A model generated the notes under the pieces. It was given only the letters and a program-made list of their open reading frames with translations, did not search any database and was not told where the DNA came from. Both the position numbers and the translations under genes were made by a program. A DNA stretch of 32,713 nucleotides from Perkinsus olseni (lineage: Eukaryota > Perkinsozoa > Perkinsida > Perkinsidae), in assembly GCA_013115135.1 (NCBI GenBank), contig JABANP010000559.1:1-32713 (forward strand), written 5' to 3'. Of this stretch, positions 18,186 through 26,476 are shown in pieces. Every line of letters begins with the position of its first letter. The first letter of the stretch is position 1.

Positions 18186-19766
18186 ATGTTGTCATTGTTG
18201 CGCCCATTGCTGCATGTCCCGGACCCTTCAAGAGACGAGGATGATGAGACCAGCTTTCGTAAGCTTCTGGATCAAGGCCGTCCTGCTACACCCCCAAGAG
18301 CTCGCAAGCAGCATCATTCTGGCACTGAGTTCGACGCGACTGGTCGTCCTGTCCCGCCTAGAACTGAGGCTGGCTTGCCGAGTGCGGCTCTAGATGCTCA
18401 CGATAGGAGTGGTTCTTTGTCCCGGATCGCCCCTTATGCTGGTCCTATGCATTCTCCTCGTTGGTTCGCGGCGTGCTCAATGTCGCAGGGTCTAAGGGCC
18501 CGTGTTAATTTCGGTACTCCGTGGATTGATCCCAAGGTACGTGTGCAGTGTTGGGGTAAGGCGGACTTCCTCTTCTGCGACGAGACTGTTCCGCTGACCG
18601 TCGCCACTGCCTTTGCCCCGTTCGTGGTGGATGTGCCTCCTCCTGTGGTGGGACTCTATAGTACCTCTGCCCCGAAGGACCCCGCTGTTTCGGATCTCGC
18701 GGTTCTGATGTGCGCGTGTGGCTTCTGGTTGAGCCACGAGGCGGTCTACTACTGTGAGTGCTGCCTCTCGGTTCTTAAGATGCAGGGTTCGTCGTTTGAG
18801 TCTCAACTACGTTCGGTTGCTAGACATTTTAATTTGGCGGGACATGCTGATGCTCAGATGTCGATTCCGGCTCGTAAGCGTCCCGCTTCTGTCCCGTCCA
18901 CCGGTCTGTACATCTTTCCGTTTTTGTTCTGGGATCATCCCATCCTTACGGAGTCCGTGGTGTCTGCCGATACGTTGATGGATGCCGTGCTGGCTGAGCG
19001 ACTGCCCCGTTGTCTCAAGAGATTCGCTTCTATTCTGAGGAGTCGTCTGAATGCTAGTCGTCATACGGTGTTCGTTCATCAGCGTATGGGTCGTCTGTTT
19101 GTGCTAGAGGCTCGCAAGGAGTTTGCCCCGGAAGGGTTCTATAAGGGATCTCGGGAGAGGGTTCCCCCGTTCGTTTTGCCTATGGGGACCTGTCCCTTTG
19201 ATGCGGAATTGGATGCGGAGCTGAGTTTCCTTCGCTTTTCTATTGATGAGGATATTGCTCCGTCCTCGCTAGGTTCCCCTTCCGTTCCGGCAACCTCTAC
19301 TAGTGAGTCCTCTCTGGCGGCGTTTTCGGCTTCTGTGGCTCTGTCCCGCTCTAGGGATAGTCTTCGTGCTGCTGAAATTACGTCTGCTGTGGTTCCCGAT
19401 GTCAGAGTCCAAGAACAGGTTTCGTCTCCGGCTGAATCCTCTACGCGGTTTGTGGTGGAGCGCCAGACTGAAGACCGTTCTCGCCGACCTCTGTCCCGGT
19501 CCGGTAGTGAGGAACCTCCACTACAGCGCCCGCGGTTGTACGATGCCCCGGTTGACGAACCCGAGTATTTCTCACCTACGGCGGAGATTGAAGCGAGAGC
19601 AAGCTTTTTGTTGTCCCCGGCGCTTACGACCCCTCGAGTCCTCCTCCACCTCCGGAAGAGTGGACGCTTGAGTCTGTTCAAGCTGGCCGGGTTCCTCGTG
19701 ATGTTCGACAAGGTTTGCCCCCGCTCCCCGAGAATCCTACTGAGCAGCAGATTATCCGTCGTATGA
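18186..19766 (+). CDS. Extra retrotransposon ORF, first part (unknown)
   Basis: 526 codons from ATG 18186; protein-like wording holds to about 19610 and the last 50 codons look like out-of-frame text. I do not recognise it. Seen in it: a charged, Pro-rich N-terminus with a ThrPro cluster; a central globular-looking part with a Cys cluster (MCACGF...YYCECC, about residues 177-196) that could bind zinc; and a Ser-rich, acidic C-terminus. There is no signal peptide, coiled coil or clear membrane segment, so it does not look like an envelope protein although it sits where env lies in some gypsy elements. The coding text continues one base back in the next frame. Seven of the element's GTCCCG motifs fall in its non-overlapped part, in all three codon registers. 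Confidence 0.75.
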   Translation: MLSLLRPLLHVPDPSRDEDDETSFRKLLDQGRPATPPRARKQHHSGTEFDATGRPVPPRTEAGLPSAALDAHDRSGSLSRIAPYAGPMHSPRWFAACSMSQGLRARVNFGTPWIDPKVRVQCWGKADFLFCDETVPLTVATAFAPFVVDVPPPVVGLYSTSAPKDPAVSDLAVLMCACGFWLSHEAVYYCECCLSVLKMQGSSFESQLRSVARHFNLAGHADAQMSIPARKRPASVPSTGLYIFPFLFWDHPILTESVVSADTLMDAVLAERLPRCLKRFASILRSRLNASRHTVFVHQRMGRLFVLEARKEFAPEGFYKGSRERVPPFVLPMGTCPFDAELDAELSFLRFSIDEDIAPSSLGSPSVPATSTSESSLAAFSASVALSRSRDSLRAAEITSAVVPDVRVQEQVSSPAESSTRFVVERQTEDRSRRPLSRSGSEEPPLQRPRLYDAPVDEPEYFSPTAEIEARASFLLSPALTTPRVLLHLRKSGRLSLFKLAGFLVMFDKVCPRSPRILLSSRLSVV

Positions 19767-21172
19767 GAGCGATTGAGGAGCGCATGGCTCTCTTGTCCCG
19801 TGTTGAGAGCGTCTCTAGACAGCTGGATCATTTGAATGTGAGAGGCTCTTCGTCCCGTCCTACAGGTCCTCCTTCGACCGATGCCACGCCGGCTCCTGGT
19901 GTTATTCGCTGGGGCAAGGGTGTTCGTCCCGGTTGGCAGGACCCTCGTTCACTGGTCGAGAGGATGGATGACCCCGTCGGACCTGAGGACTGGATACAGT
20001 GGGATAATGGTGTTTACGCTGTGGCAGGTGAACGTCGTGACTATTCCATTGCCGAAGTGGATGAGCTCAACCGCATAGCTAATGCTGGCCCTCATCCTGA
20101 AGATCGCTATGGCCCTGATAGTTACGATGTCCCGCTTCCTCCACAGCAACCAAAACCCCACTTCGATTGGGATATCGATAGTGCTATCGCTCGTTCTGGA
20201 CTTCGACATCCTGGGTGGACTGAGCCTTCACCTTTTGTCCCGAAGTCTCGTACTTGGGACTCTATCTGCTTGAGAGGATCGGAACGAGAAGGATGTGGTT
20301 GGTTGCGTCAGTCTCCTACAGCAATTGCCCCGGAGGACTTCGCCAACCACGAGTGGAACGAGTACTGGCAGACGTTCGGTGATACTCAGTGTTCGTCCCG
20401 TGTGCTTCGTTCCCAAGTTATCTTCGAGGATCTCAAGGTCGCTGGTATGGTTTCGTCTTTGGATGAGGACTGTGCGGGTCGTTGCCTATTACTGTCCGGC
20501 CTCAGTGCTGGCCCGTATCGCAATGTGTCCCGTGGGAAGAGTCCCTATCCTCCGCCTTATATTCCAGCGGCGTCGGCTATTCTGCGTTGGCTCCATAGCG
20601 CCGACGTCCCGGCCATGTCGGTGACTATACATTGTGAGCATGGTCATCGTTATGGAGAACCTCGAAGTGAGTGTACGGTCCTTCTCTGTTGTGCTCGTCA
20701 TGTCCAGCTTAGTGTCCATCGCATTATGCGTTTGTCCCGTGGGCGCCCTCTACGTCTTCGAGCCTATACCTTTGTGGCTCGTAGTAACCGTACGTTCGAG
20801 CTCAACCTCTGGGACCAAAAGGGACGTCGCTCCGGCTTGGACAAGCCCGAGGCCTTGGTGGACTTGCTGTACAAGTACGAAGTGGCCAAGAACCAACGCG
20901 ACGATGTCCCGTTGCCGTTCACAAGCTTCTACCGTTGGCCATCTTTCTTCCGGGATATTCGTCCCGCGGAGTGGCTATGGGCTGAGATGTACGCCTACCC
21001 CTACGGCGCGGATCAGGAGTATTTGTCCCTGAATTGGATCTGGAAGCAGACGGGACTGGATGCTGGACTTGAAGAGATCGTCTACCCTCTGATGGAGTAC
21101 TATCGTGAAGTCGACTCCGATACTGTCCCGGGCAGATGGCCTGGATGGAGCCGGCATGGGCCTAATGCGTAG
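19592..21172 (+). CDS. Extra retrotransposon ORF, second part (unknown, -1 frame)
   Basis: Open from 19592 to TAG 21170-21172 with no ATG near its beginning; the first ATG is around 19764. Protein-like text (PPPPPEEWTLESVQAG, then a helix EQQIIRRMRAIEERMALLSRV) starts well before any start codon, so it looks like the continuation of the preceding frame after a -1 shift or a one-base deletion between about 19592 and 19640. No canonical slippery heptamer is there; CTTTTTG at 19604 is the nearest. The C-terminal 250 residues are Trp/Tyr-rich and globular-looking (HCEHGHRYGEP...CTVLLCC, FYRWPSFFRDI, EMYAYPYGADQEY). I recognise no family. Twelve GTCCCG motifs lie in it. Confidence 0.75.
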   Translation, partial: SESKLFVVPGAYDPSSPPPPPEEWTLESVQAGRVPRDVRQGLPPLPENPTEQQIIRRMRAIEERMALLSRVESVSRQLDHLNVRGSSSRPTGPPSTDATPAPGVIRWGKGVRPGWQDPRSLVERMDDPVGPEDWIQWDNGVYAVAGERRDYSIAEVDELNRIANAGPHPEDRYGPDSYDVPLPPQQPKPHFDWDIDSAIARSGLRHPGWTEPSPFVPKSRTWDSICLRGSEREGCGWLRQSPTAIAPEDFANHEWNEYWQTFGDTQCSSRVLRSQVIFEDLKVAGMVSSLDEDCAGRCLLLSGLSAGPYRNVSRGKSPYPPPYIPAASAILRWLHSADVPAMSVTIHCEHGHRYGEPRSECTVLLCCARHVQLSVHRIMRLSRGRPLRLRAYTFVARSNRTFELNLWDQKGRRSGLDKPEALVDLLYKYEVAKNQRDDVPLPFTSFYRWPSFFRDIRPAEWLWAEMYAYPYGADQEYLSLNWIWKQTGLDAGLEEIVYPLMEYYREVDSDTVPGRWPGWSRHGPNA

Positions 21173-21372
21173 AGTCTGTTATTTTATTTGTCCCGTTACT
21201 CCCTGATTTGAGTACGGTGACTACTCGCGCTGCTATATTTCATTGTCTGCTGTGCCCCGACTACTGCTCCTTATTATTTCTAATATGCCGGGATTAGTTC
21301 GCTGTGATAACTATCCCGTGATTTTATGTATTGCCTCTGCTAAGGATCTGCTCAGGTTTGGCGGGGACGAGG
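21173..21372 (+). other. 3' untranslated region and purine-rich tract
   Basis: 200 bases between the last stop and the 3' LTR, with a TGTCCCG at 21189 and no further frame of note. It ends GGCGGGGACGAGG directly against the LTR's TGTT. That is a purine-rich run with two C interruptions, in the right place for the plus-strand primer. Confidence 0.6.
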
Positions 21373-21686
21373 TGTTGTGGGTGCAGATTGCCTACTACCG
21401 GTGCTCCTCTACTCGGTTGGTTGGTCCTGAGTATGTCCCGAGCACTCCCCAAGGGTTTTGTCAAGTCCCAAGAAAGGTCAAACCCTCGCAGTCCTTCTAT
21501 AGCTGATGAGCCCAATACCGATCGTCTGGGCAAGCGAGATGCTCAGGCCGTGCTGTGAAGTAGAGAGAAGAGTGAAGTGCATTGTTACACTACTTCTGTC
21601 CCAGGGTAGTGGTATTGGCTTATTCTGGCACAAGACATCCGCTTGTTGAGTTTCCCCTAAGTGATATCCAAGTCAGTACCGCGACA
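21373..21686 (+). repeat. 3' LTR
   Basis: Same length and ends as the 5' LTR. It keeps the TGTCCCG at 21434, but the second motif has become GTCCCA and the TATA-like site reads CTATAG. It is followed by CTAG, matching the left flank. Confidence 0.93.
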
Positions 21687-22216
21687 CTAGCTCATGATCG
21701 GTACGTCACGTCACATGACGCGAGACAGTGTCTAAAATGATGCGACTGATGAGACGAGGCAGATGTAGCTCATGATACCGCTCGGATTTCATTTCGTACG
21801 ACGGTTTTACCTATTTGGTGTCTCCTACACTCTTATGCTGGTTCTACAGTGCCCTCACAGGCCAGAGTAGGGTGCTGCGTCACCGGACTAGAGAAGGGAG
21901 CGTTCGTCCACGGTACTTGTAACGTATCGAAGAAGTACTTGCAACGTTTTTCCAGGCTACAGGGACCCAAGACGACCCCGTTGCCCGATTTAATATGTCG
22001 TCGCAAGTTTACAGGAAAGTCATTAGGCTCGTTTGGAAAGTCGCATTCGGAACCTTCTCTTCGAATATGATGCTCGCGACGCGCCACCATCGGCGGCAGC
22101 ATGGGACCCTCCCCATTCCGTCATGAAATTTTTGCCGGGAAACACCTTTCATCAAGCGAGCAAAATGTGTGCGTGCTTCTCTCGACATTCAATATTCCCG
22201 AGTGGCTTTCACGGGC
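21687..22216. other. Intergenic spacer right of the retrotransposon
   Basis: Starts with the right copy of the CTAG duplication. No gene is seen. The last 60 bases (CGACATTCAATATTCCCGAG, then ACGGGCATGTC) match the leader before other array genes, so the promoter of the 22264 gene is probably here, moved no closer to its neighbours than before the insertion. Confidence 0.5.
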
Positions 22217-22261
22217 ATGTCCAATGATGTATCAACGTTAGTAGCTGAGTCGGCTTCATAA
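22217..22261 (+). CDS. Upstream ORF (variant) before the 22264 gene
   Basis: ATG at the invariant 47-nt distance from the main start. The frame has 14 codons (MSNDVSTLVAESAS) and stops with TAA two bases before the main ATG. Its sequence has drifted more than the others. Translation is unproven. Confidence 0.35.
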   Translation: MSNDVSTLVAESAS

Positions 22262-22263
22262 CA

Positions 22264-23310
22264 ATGACCAACCTATGCAACCGCGCCGAGCTGAGGCGGG
22301 CCTCCAGCAGCATCCTTCATTATCTCGACAAGAGGATGAGGGGTATGCCCGAAGACTGCCTGCTGGAGGTATGGACGATGGCGCACCCACAGGTTGAGGG
22401 GCTGGAGAGGGCTAGCAGGATATGCCTGTTCGCTCACGGGGGCTACGGGCAACTAGCTCTCCAGGGTGAAGTTCTCGACCTGCTCACTACGACTCAGAAC
22501 CCCGATCATATTTTCTTCTGGCGACTCGATTACGATGAAGAATCGCTCAAATTGGACCTCGCGGAGGACATGGGCTGTGGTGCCACTTGTCTTCACACTA
22601 CGGAGGAGTTTCTATACGTATTGTGCGTCGAGAATCACTTTTACCGCATTCCACGCTCCGCTGATTTCGTCCCCGGCTTATCCGAGGCGTATCGTTTCAC
22701 GCTGCGGCCGTGGGGCGCTGACGATCGAAGAAGAGAGGTTGTACCCTTCGCTACAAGTTGCGACGGCGCCTTCCTTTACGCGACTACAAAGGACTTGGGC
22801 GGGGAACGACCCGAGATCCTAGTGGAAATCGATGTTGAGAGTAACATTGGACGCTACAGGACCATACAGTCTGGGGATTTTTATCATCCTTCAGCCACTG
22901 TCCTGGATGGGAGGACTACCCTCTTTTGGCTGAATGGTCGGCATCCCCGTAATGCATACAAGTGGACCCGTGGTCGAGGTGGTCCCGGCTGCAAGGACAC
23001 CTGCACCCCCTTCCTTCAACATCATGGGGTGAAGTTCACATCCCTCACCGTGAGTAACCAGGTCGGCTGGCTCGGGTTGCGGGCACAAGAGAGGGTCTGG
23101 CAAGTGGACCTCATCACTGAGACCGTCCTCGCTGTTTTCCAGAGCCCATCTAAGTCTTATGTTACTTACGCCAGACCCGATGGCGGTTTGTGGGCTGTCT
23201 CAGACGATGCGAAGGATGTCCGCGTAGAGGTTTGGAAGCCCGTTCTCGAGCCTAGGGCTCACAAGCCGATCATGATGCGTCGTATTGTTCCTACAACCAC
23301 ACAGAACTGA
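22264..23310 (+). CDS. Type I array paralogue, complete
   Basis: Complete 348-codon intronless gene (MTNLCNRAELRR start), the first host gene right of the retrotransposon. Its central wording (CLHTTEEFLYVLC, HFYRIPRSADFVPGLSE, RFTLRPWGADDRRR) is closest to the 1-965 and 2593 copies, so the array clearly continues across the insertion. The F-box-like MPEDC segment, the HPRNAYKW block and the C-terminal IMMRRIVPTTT are intact. The TGG at the position mutated in the left-edge copy is preserved. Function is unknown, with the same tentative reading as the 2593 gene. Confidence 0.87.
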   Translation: MTNLCNRAELRRASSSILHYLDKRMRGMPEDCLLEVWTMAHPQVEGLERASRICLFAHGGYGQLALQGEVLDLLTTTQNPDHIFFWRLDYDEESLKLDLAEDMGCGATCLHTTEEFLYVLCVENHFYRIPRSADFVPGLSEAYRFTLRPWGADDRRREVVPFATSCDGAFLYATTKDLGGERPEILVEIDVESNIGRYRTIQSGDFYHPSATVLDGRTTLFWLNGRHPRNAYKWTRGRGGPGCKDTCTPFLQHHGVKFTSLTVSNQVGWLGLRAQERVWQVDLITETVLAVFQSPSKSYVTYARPDGGLWAVSDDAKDVRVEVWKPVLEPRAHKPIMMRRIVPTTTQN

Positions 23311-24480
23311 CAGTCTCTTCCGCTTTTTTACTAGATTCTCGATTCGTTCGGACCTTTATGTTAGTCAATTTGAACGGTTCAGTGTTGCCAGTTCAGAGAA
23401 TCCTAGTTCGTTGTCTCATGTTTTACGATTTTCGCATGGAATACGTTGCCATCGGATGAGCTTGGCACGACAGTTTTTAACTTTATGACCACGTCCTGCC
23501 ACTCGTGAGAGATTTCCGGAGGTGGGTAAGGTCTCAAGTCTCCTCAAAAGTTCACTTAACGTGTCAATTGCATCAGGTGCCGCCGATGGGCGAAGTGAAG
23601 GCCAATTCTCCATGTGAGAAGCCCAAAGACGCCATCATCGTCGCCTTTTCGCCCCTCTTCATACTATGAAGCTCATAGTTACTCACCGTCACAGCGGTTC
23701 GTTGAAGGGAAGTTTGTACCCAGTGGTGGTTCTTACTGCGTATAGGGTTTGTCGAGTGGGGTGGTCGAAGTCTACCTCGTAGGATGAGGTACGGGAATTC
23801 GCTACAGCGCTCTCACTGGCGCGGAGTGACGCTCCATGCGGTACACGGGGAGCCCCAATTTACATGGCGTTTTCTAGGATGTCCTGGCCCGGCCAGGCTG
23901 GCCGACGGAGGTTCCGCGACGGAACCGCAGGGAGCTAGCTTGCTCCTCCACAAGATCGTCCTTTGTGTGACCAGCACTGAGTCTGCGTTGCATTCAATCA
24001 GGTATGAGTGTAAGCAATCCCACATCGAGAATTTATTGCGTGTAACAGTTTCGTGTTATGACACTTTGGGCCGCACTGCGAGCCGCCGGTGCGAGCCGCT
24101 CACAATGCGAAGTTTGACGCAGCCTATAAAACGCATAGGAATTTAGTGGCGATGAACACGGACTGTTCCATCCAGCAGCGTGTTCCAATGCCGATGCCCG
24201 TGATGTGAGCTGGGGGCACCACTCTAAAGAACACTACGAACGCAAAGGTGGAAACAAGCGCTCCATAAACTTTTGAGAAGTGGTTCAAACCAACTGTGCC
24301 ATCTGGGCCGCGCATGCAACTTCGGTGGTTGCACCGCCCATGTAATGAATGGCATTCGGGAATCTATAAGCTACAAAATCGAAATCTACAGAAAGTGAGA
24401 TCTGAGAAAGCGGCATCCTAACGATGCACTCAGACGCTATGAATCGCGGAGTTAGCGGTAGACCTCTGTAAGCAGCCTCT
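23311..24480. other. Intergenic spacer with type I 3' flank and palindromes
   Basis: Bases 23311-23780 match the flanks after 965 and 3642 (AGTCTCTTCCGCTTTTTTAC, TTAGTCAATTTGAACGGTTC, CCCAAAGACGCCATCA). Beyond that no homology or gene is seen. A cluster of three perfect hairpins lies at 23890-23946. Confidence 0.5.
23890..23946. repeat. Cluster of three adjacent perfect hairpins
   Basis: CGGCCAG/CTGGCCG at 23890-23904, GGTTCCG/CGGAACC at 23910-23926 and GGAGC/GCTCC at 23931-23946, each with a short loop. Three perfect inverted repeats in 57 bases is more than expected by chance. Any role is unknown. Confidence 0.5.
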
Positions 24481-25281
24481 TCAATATACACATATATTGT
24501 CGCCCGGACAGAGTGCGTCACGAGGCGGAAGCGGTTTTCCTTCGTTATTCAAGGTCAAGACGTCGAGCCCGAAATGCGCATAGATGGTGTCGAATCCGAC
24601 GAAGCTGACCTTCCAAATGCCGACGCGGGGGACGATGTCGCAAATGTCTCCGAGCGCTTCGTCGAATCGCTCTCGCTTGTCAAAGGGGCGTACCTGATGC
24701 CCTCCAAATAACTTGGCATACTCGTTCCCGTTGACGGTGAATGTAGCACGGGCACCATGGATGTTGCCACACTGGACATCTATATTCAACTGCCCATCAG
24801 CGTGGACGATGAGGGTAATGTTATAACGGCTGTTCGTGGGCTCAGCATACTCAAATACACCTGGGGTTGGGTCATGTTCGACCCTCTTGAACTCGATCTT
24901 TCGACCCTCAAAAGTAGTAGAGAGAAAATCGAACGCCTCGAAGGTCAGTACGCTCAAATCCGCGGGCGAGATATCAGCTTCCGGAAGGAGAGAGCGAATG
25001 CCAATGTACCAAAGAGTGACACCTTCGAACAGACCCGCTTCGAATGAGCCTTGATCGTCGAGGGTGTAGGTGAGAGGACCTCCGGAAAGAGGGAACGGTA
25101 CGCCGACGAAGGGCTCCTTGCCGGGCACCTCAAAGGTTAATACAACATTGCTGTCTTTGTTGATATCGAAGATCATTTTCCAGCGTCCCGCATCGTGGGT
25201 GAATGTGCCGGTTCTAAGAAAAGCCGCGACGGTCGCCAGCACTTGAGCAGCTATCAGGCAAGACGTGAGGACGTTCAACAT
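24481..25281 (-). CDS. Secreted protein of unknown family
   Basis: 267 codons from the ATG at 25279-25281 to TGA at 24481-24483. The frame is open a further 17 codons upstream to another ATG, but the inner Met starts a clean signal peptide (MLNVLTSCLIAAQVLATVAA), so I prefer it. The mature part alternates short beta-strand-like segments with Gly/Pro turns (GRWKMIFDINKD, GPLTYTLDD, LTFEAFDFLS, YNITLIVHADGQLNI, VGIWKVSFVGFDTIY) and has four or more Cys near its end, fitting an extracellular beta-rich protein. It is intronless and on the strand opposite to the array, so it is an independent gene. Small secreted beta-rich families are common in parasitic protists; I cannot name this one. Confidence 0.75.
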   Translation of the reverse strand: MLNVLTSCLIAAQVLATVAAFLRTGTFTHDAGRWKMIFDINKDSNVVLTFEVPGKEPFVGVPFPLSGGPLTYTLDDQGSFEAGLFEGVTLWYIGIRSLLPEADISPADLSVLTFEAFDFLSTTFEGRKIEFKRVEHDPTPGVFEYAEPTNSRYNITLIVHADGQLNIDVQCGNIHGARATFTVNGNEYAKLFGGHQVRPFDKRERFDEALGDICDIVPRVGIWKVSFVGFDTIYAHFGLDVLTLNNEGKPLPPRDALCPGDNICVY

Positions 25282-26060
25282 TGGTGATGGACTTACAACT
25301 GGAGAATGGCGGCCCCGCGAATATACGTGCACTATAACTCAGTACAGTACGGCTTATTAGGGCGGGGCTCAAAGGAGCATAAGACCAGACTCGAGAGAAG
25401 TTGATCGATGCTGACTCAGCATTGCTGAGAATTTATTGCGCAACCTAGCCTAGCGTAAGTTCTAGCCTAGCACGCACACTCATGCACGCCGGTGCAAGGC
25501 GCAGAATGATGCGAGATACTGGTAGCGAACTTCCTGGCTTGAGGCTTATTATTCCTGTGTTGGCTGCTTTAACCCGTACGAAGTAACAGTGCTACCTGCT
25601 AGGAATGATATCGCAGCAATCGGGAGTTGCTCATCAGTCAAGCATTCCGGAGCAGGTCCACAGCTCATGCACGCGTACGCTGAGCTCAGCTCGTTAGGCC
25701 ACTAATAGTGGCCCACTATAGCGGAGTAGCTTTGCGCGCGGATGACTCGTTAGCGTTCTCAGGAGAAGTAGATTCACTTCGGTGAGGAAGTTCTTCCTGC
25801 AGGGAATAGCGCTGCATCGACAGGCTGAATCGAAGTTGCGGCCTGGGGAAGGGAAGTCGAGCTCTGCGAAGCAGAAGTGACGTTTGAACGAGCCAAGCGG
25901 CAAGTGAGCCAAAACACACAATGGGAGAAGACAGCGCTCTGTGGAATTGAGTGATGCATTGAGCTACTCAGCGGTAGATAGTGCCAGTTCCTTCCAACGG
26001 AGTTGACTTGGTACAGTTATCACCATTGATATATCCAATTTTTTTTCTTTGATAAGGAGT
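25282..26060. other. Intergenic spacer, divergent side of the secreted-protein gene
   Basis: The promoter of the - strand gene should lie in the first few hundred bases. Several short open frames on the - strand at 25694-25959 overlap each other in different registers and show no motif. Short palindromes are scattered through it. No gene is supported. Confidence 0.4.
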
Positions 26061-26067
26061 GGAGGAG

Positions 26068-26101
26068 CACTATAACACCACTCAGTTTGGTGCTTATAGT
26101 G
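26068..26101. repeat. Imperfect 13-bp hairpin
   Basis: CACTATAA plus CACCA (26068-26080) pair with TGGTG and TTATAGTG (26088-26101), with one bulged C and a 7-base loop. It stands alone in an otherwise featureless spacer. Confidence 0.4.
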
Positions 26102-26333
26102 ACGAGCACTTGCCAATTGAGGACATCTCTCCTCACCTGACAAGCACTGCGATGTAGCCGAAACCCCTTCACTCGTTATCTGCACTCTATCAATCTGCCT
26201 GTAATCAGTACCCGGTGATATGTGATTGTCGTGTTATCAAGTTGGTTTGAATCTTCTTCACAATATTGAAATGCTGCTGAGGGAGTTTAACGTCTGGTGC
26301 AGAGGACCGTCAGATATCAGGTCGTTGGCTTAC

Positions 26334-26378
26334 CCACGTGGGTGGCGCCCTCGCGCCACCCCAGGCCAGGACCCCTGG
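26334..26378. repeat. Palindrome CCCACGTGGG and adjoining hairpins
   Basis: CCCACGTGGG is fully self-complementary. It overlaps GGTGGCG...CGCCACC (7-bp stem) and is followed by CCAGG...CCTGG. The layout resembles the 23890-23946 cluster and precedes the degenerate minisatellite. Confidence 0.45.
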
Positions 26379-26394
26379 TCCCGGAGGTGTGGGG

Positions 26395-26476
26395 CGATTC
26401 CGAAAGTCCAAGGCATTCGGCCAAAATCCAAAGGCTCTGACCGAGATCCAAGGCGAGTGACCACGAAATTCCCATG
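26395..26476 (-). repeat. Degenerate, inverted copies of the 20-bp minisatellite
   Basis: Roughly four diverged units of about 20-22 bases read CCAAAATCCAA...CTGACC, the reverse complement of the 27311-27425 unit. Examples are ATTCGGCCAAAATCCAAAGG and CTGACCGAGATCCAAGGCGA. The shared ancestry is inferred from matching period and wording. Confidence 0.55.

Larger units (their letters stand above)
10708..21686 (+). mobile_element. Complete Ty3/gypsy-class LTR retrotransposon, 11 kb
   Basis: It is bounded by two 314-bp direct repeats (10708-11021 and 21373-21686) that begin TG and end CA and differ at about nine positions by hand count, near 97% identity. The flanks carry CTAG at 10704-10707 and 21687-21690, a 4-bp target-site duplication. 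Inside, in order, are a primer-binding-like site, gag, a -1 frameshift signal, pol (protease, RT, RNase H, integrase: the Ty3/gypsy order), a third frame with the integrase C-terminus and Ser-rich tail, a 528-bp spacer, an unknown two-frame coding block, and a purine-rich tract at the 3' LTR. The length is about double that of many gypsy elements because of the 3' block. Its codon wording and the TGTCCCG motif set it apart from the host genes. It sits between the 9281 relic and the 22264 gene. Confidence 0.95.

Noticed and set aside
18186..21172. Envelope gene making the element an errantivirus-like retrovirus
   Set aside because: Position fits, but there is no signal peptide, membrane anchor, cleavage motif or fusion-like hydrophobic segment.
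10708..21686. Regular spacing of the TGTCCCG motif
   Set aside because: Distances range from 11 bases to about 650 with no repeating interval; the signal is abundance and strand bias, not phasing.
25694..25959. Overlapping - strand frames of 60-75 codons
   Set aside because: Three registers are open over the same bases and none shows conserved composition; treated as chance.
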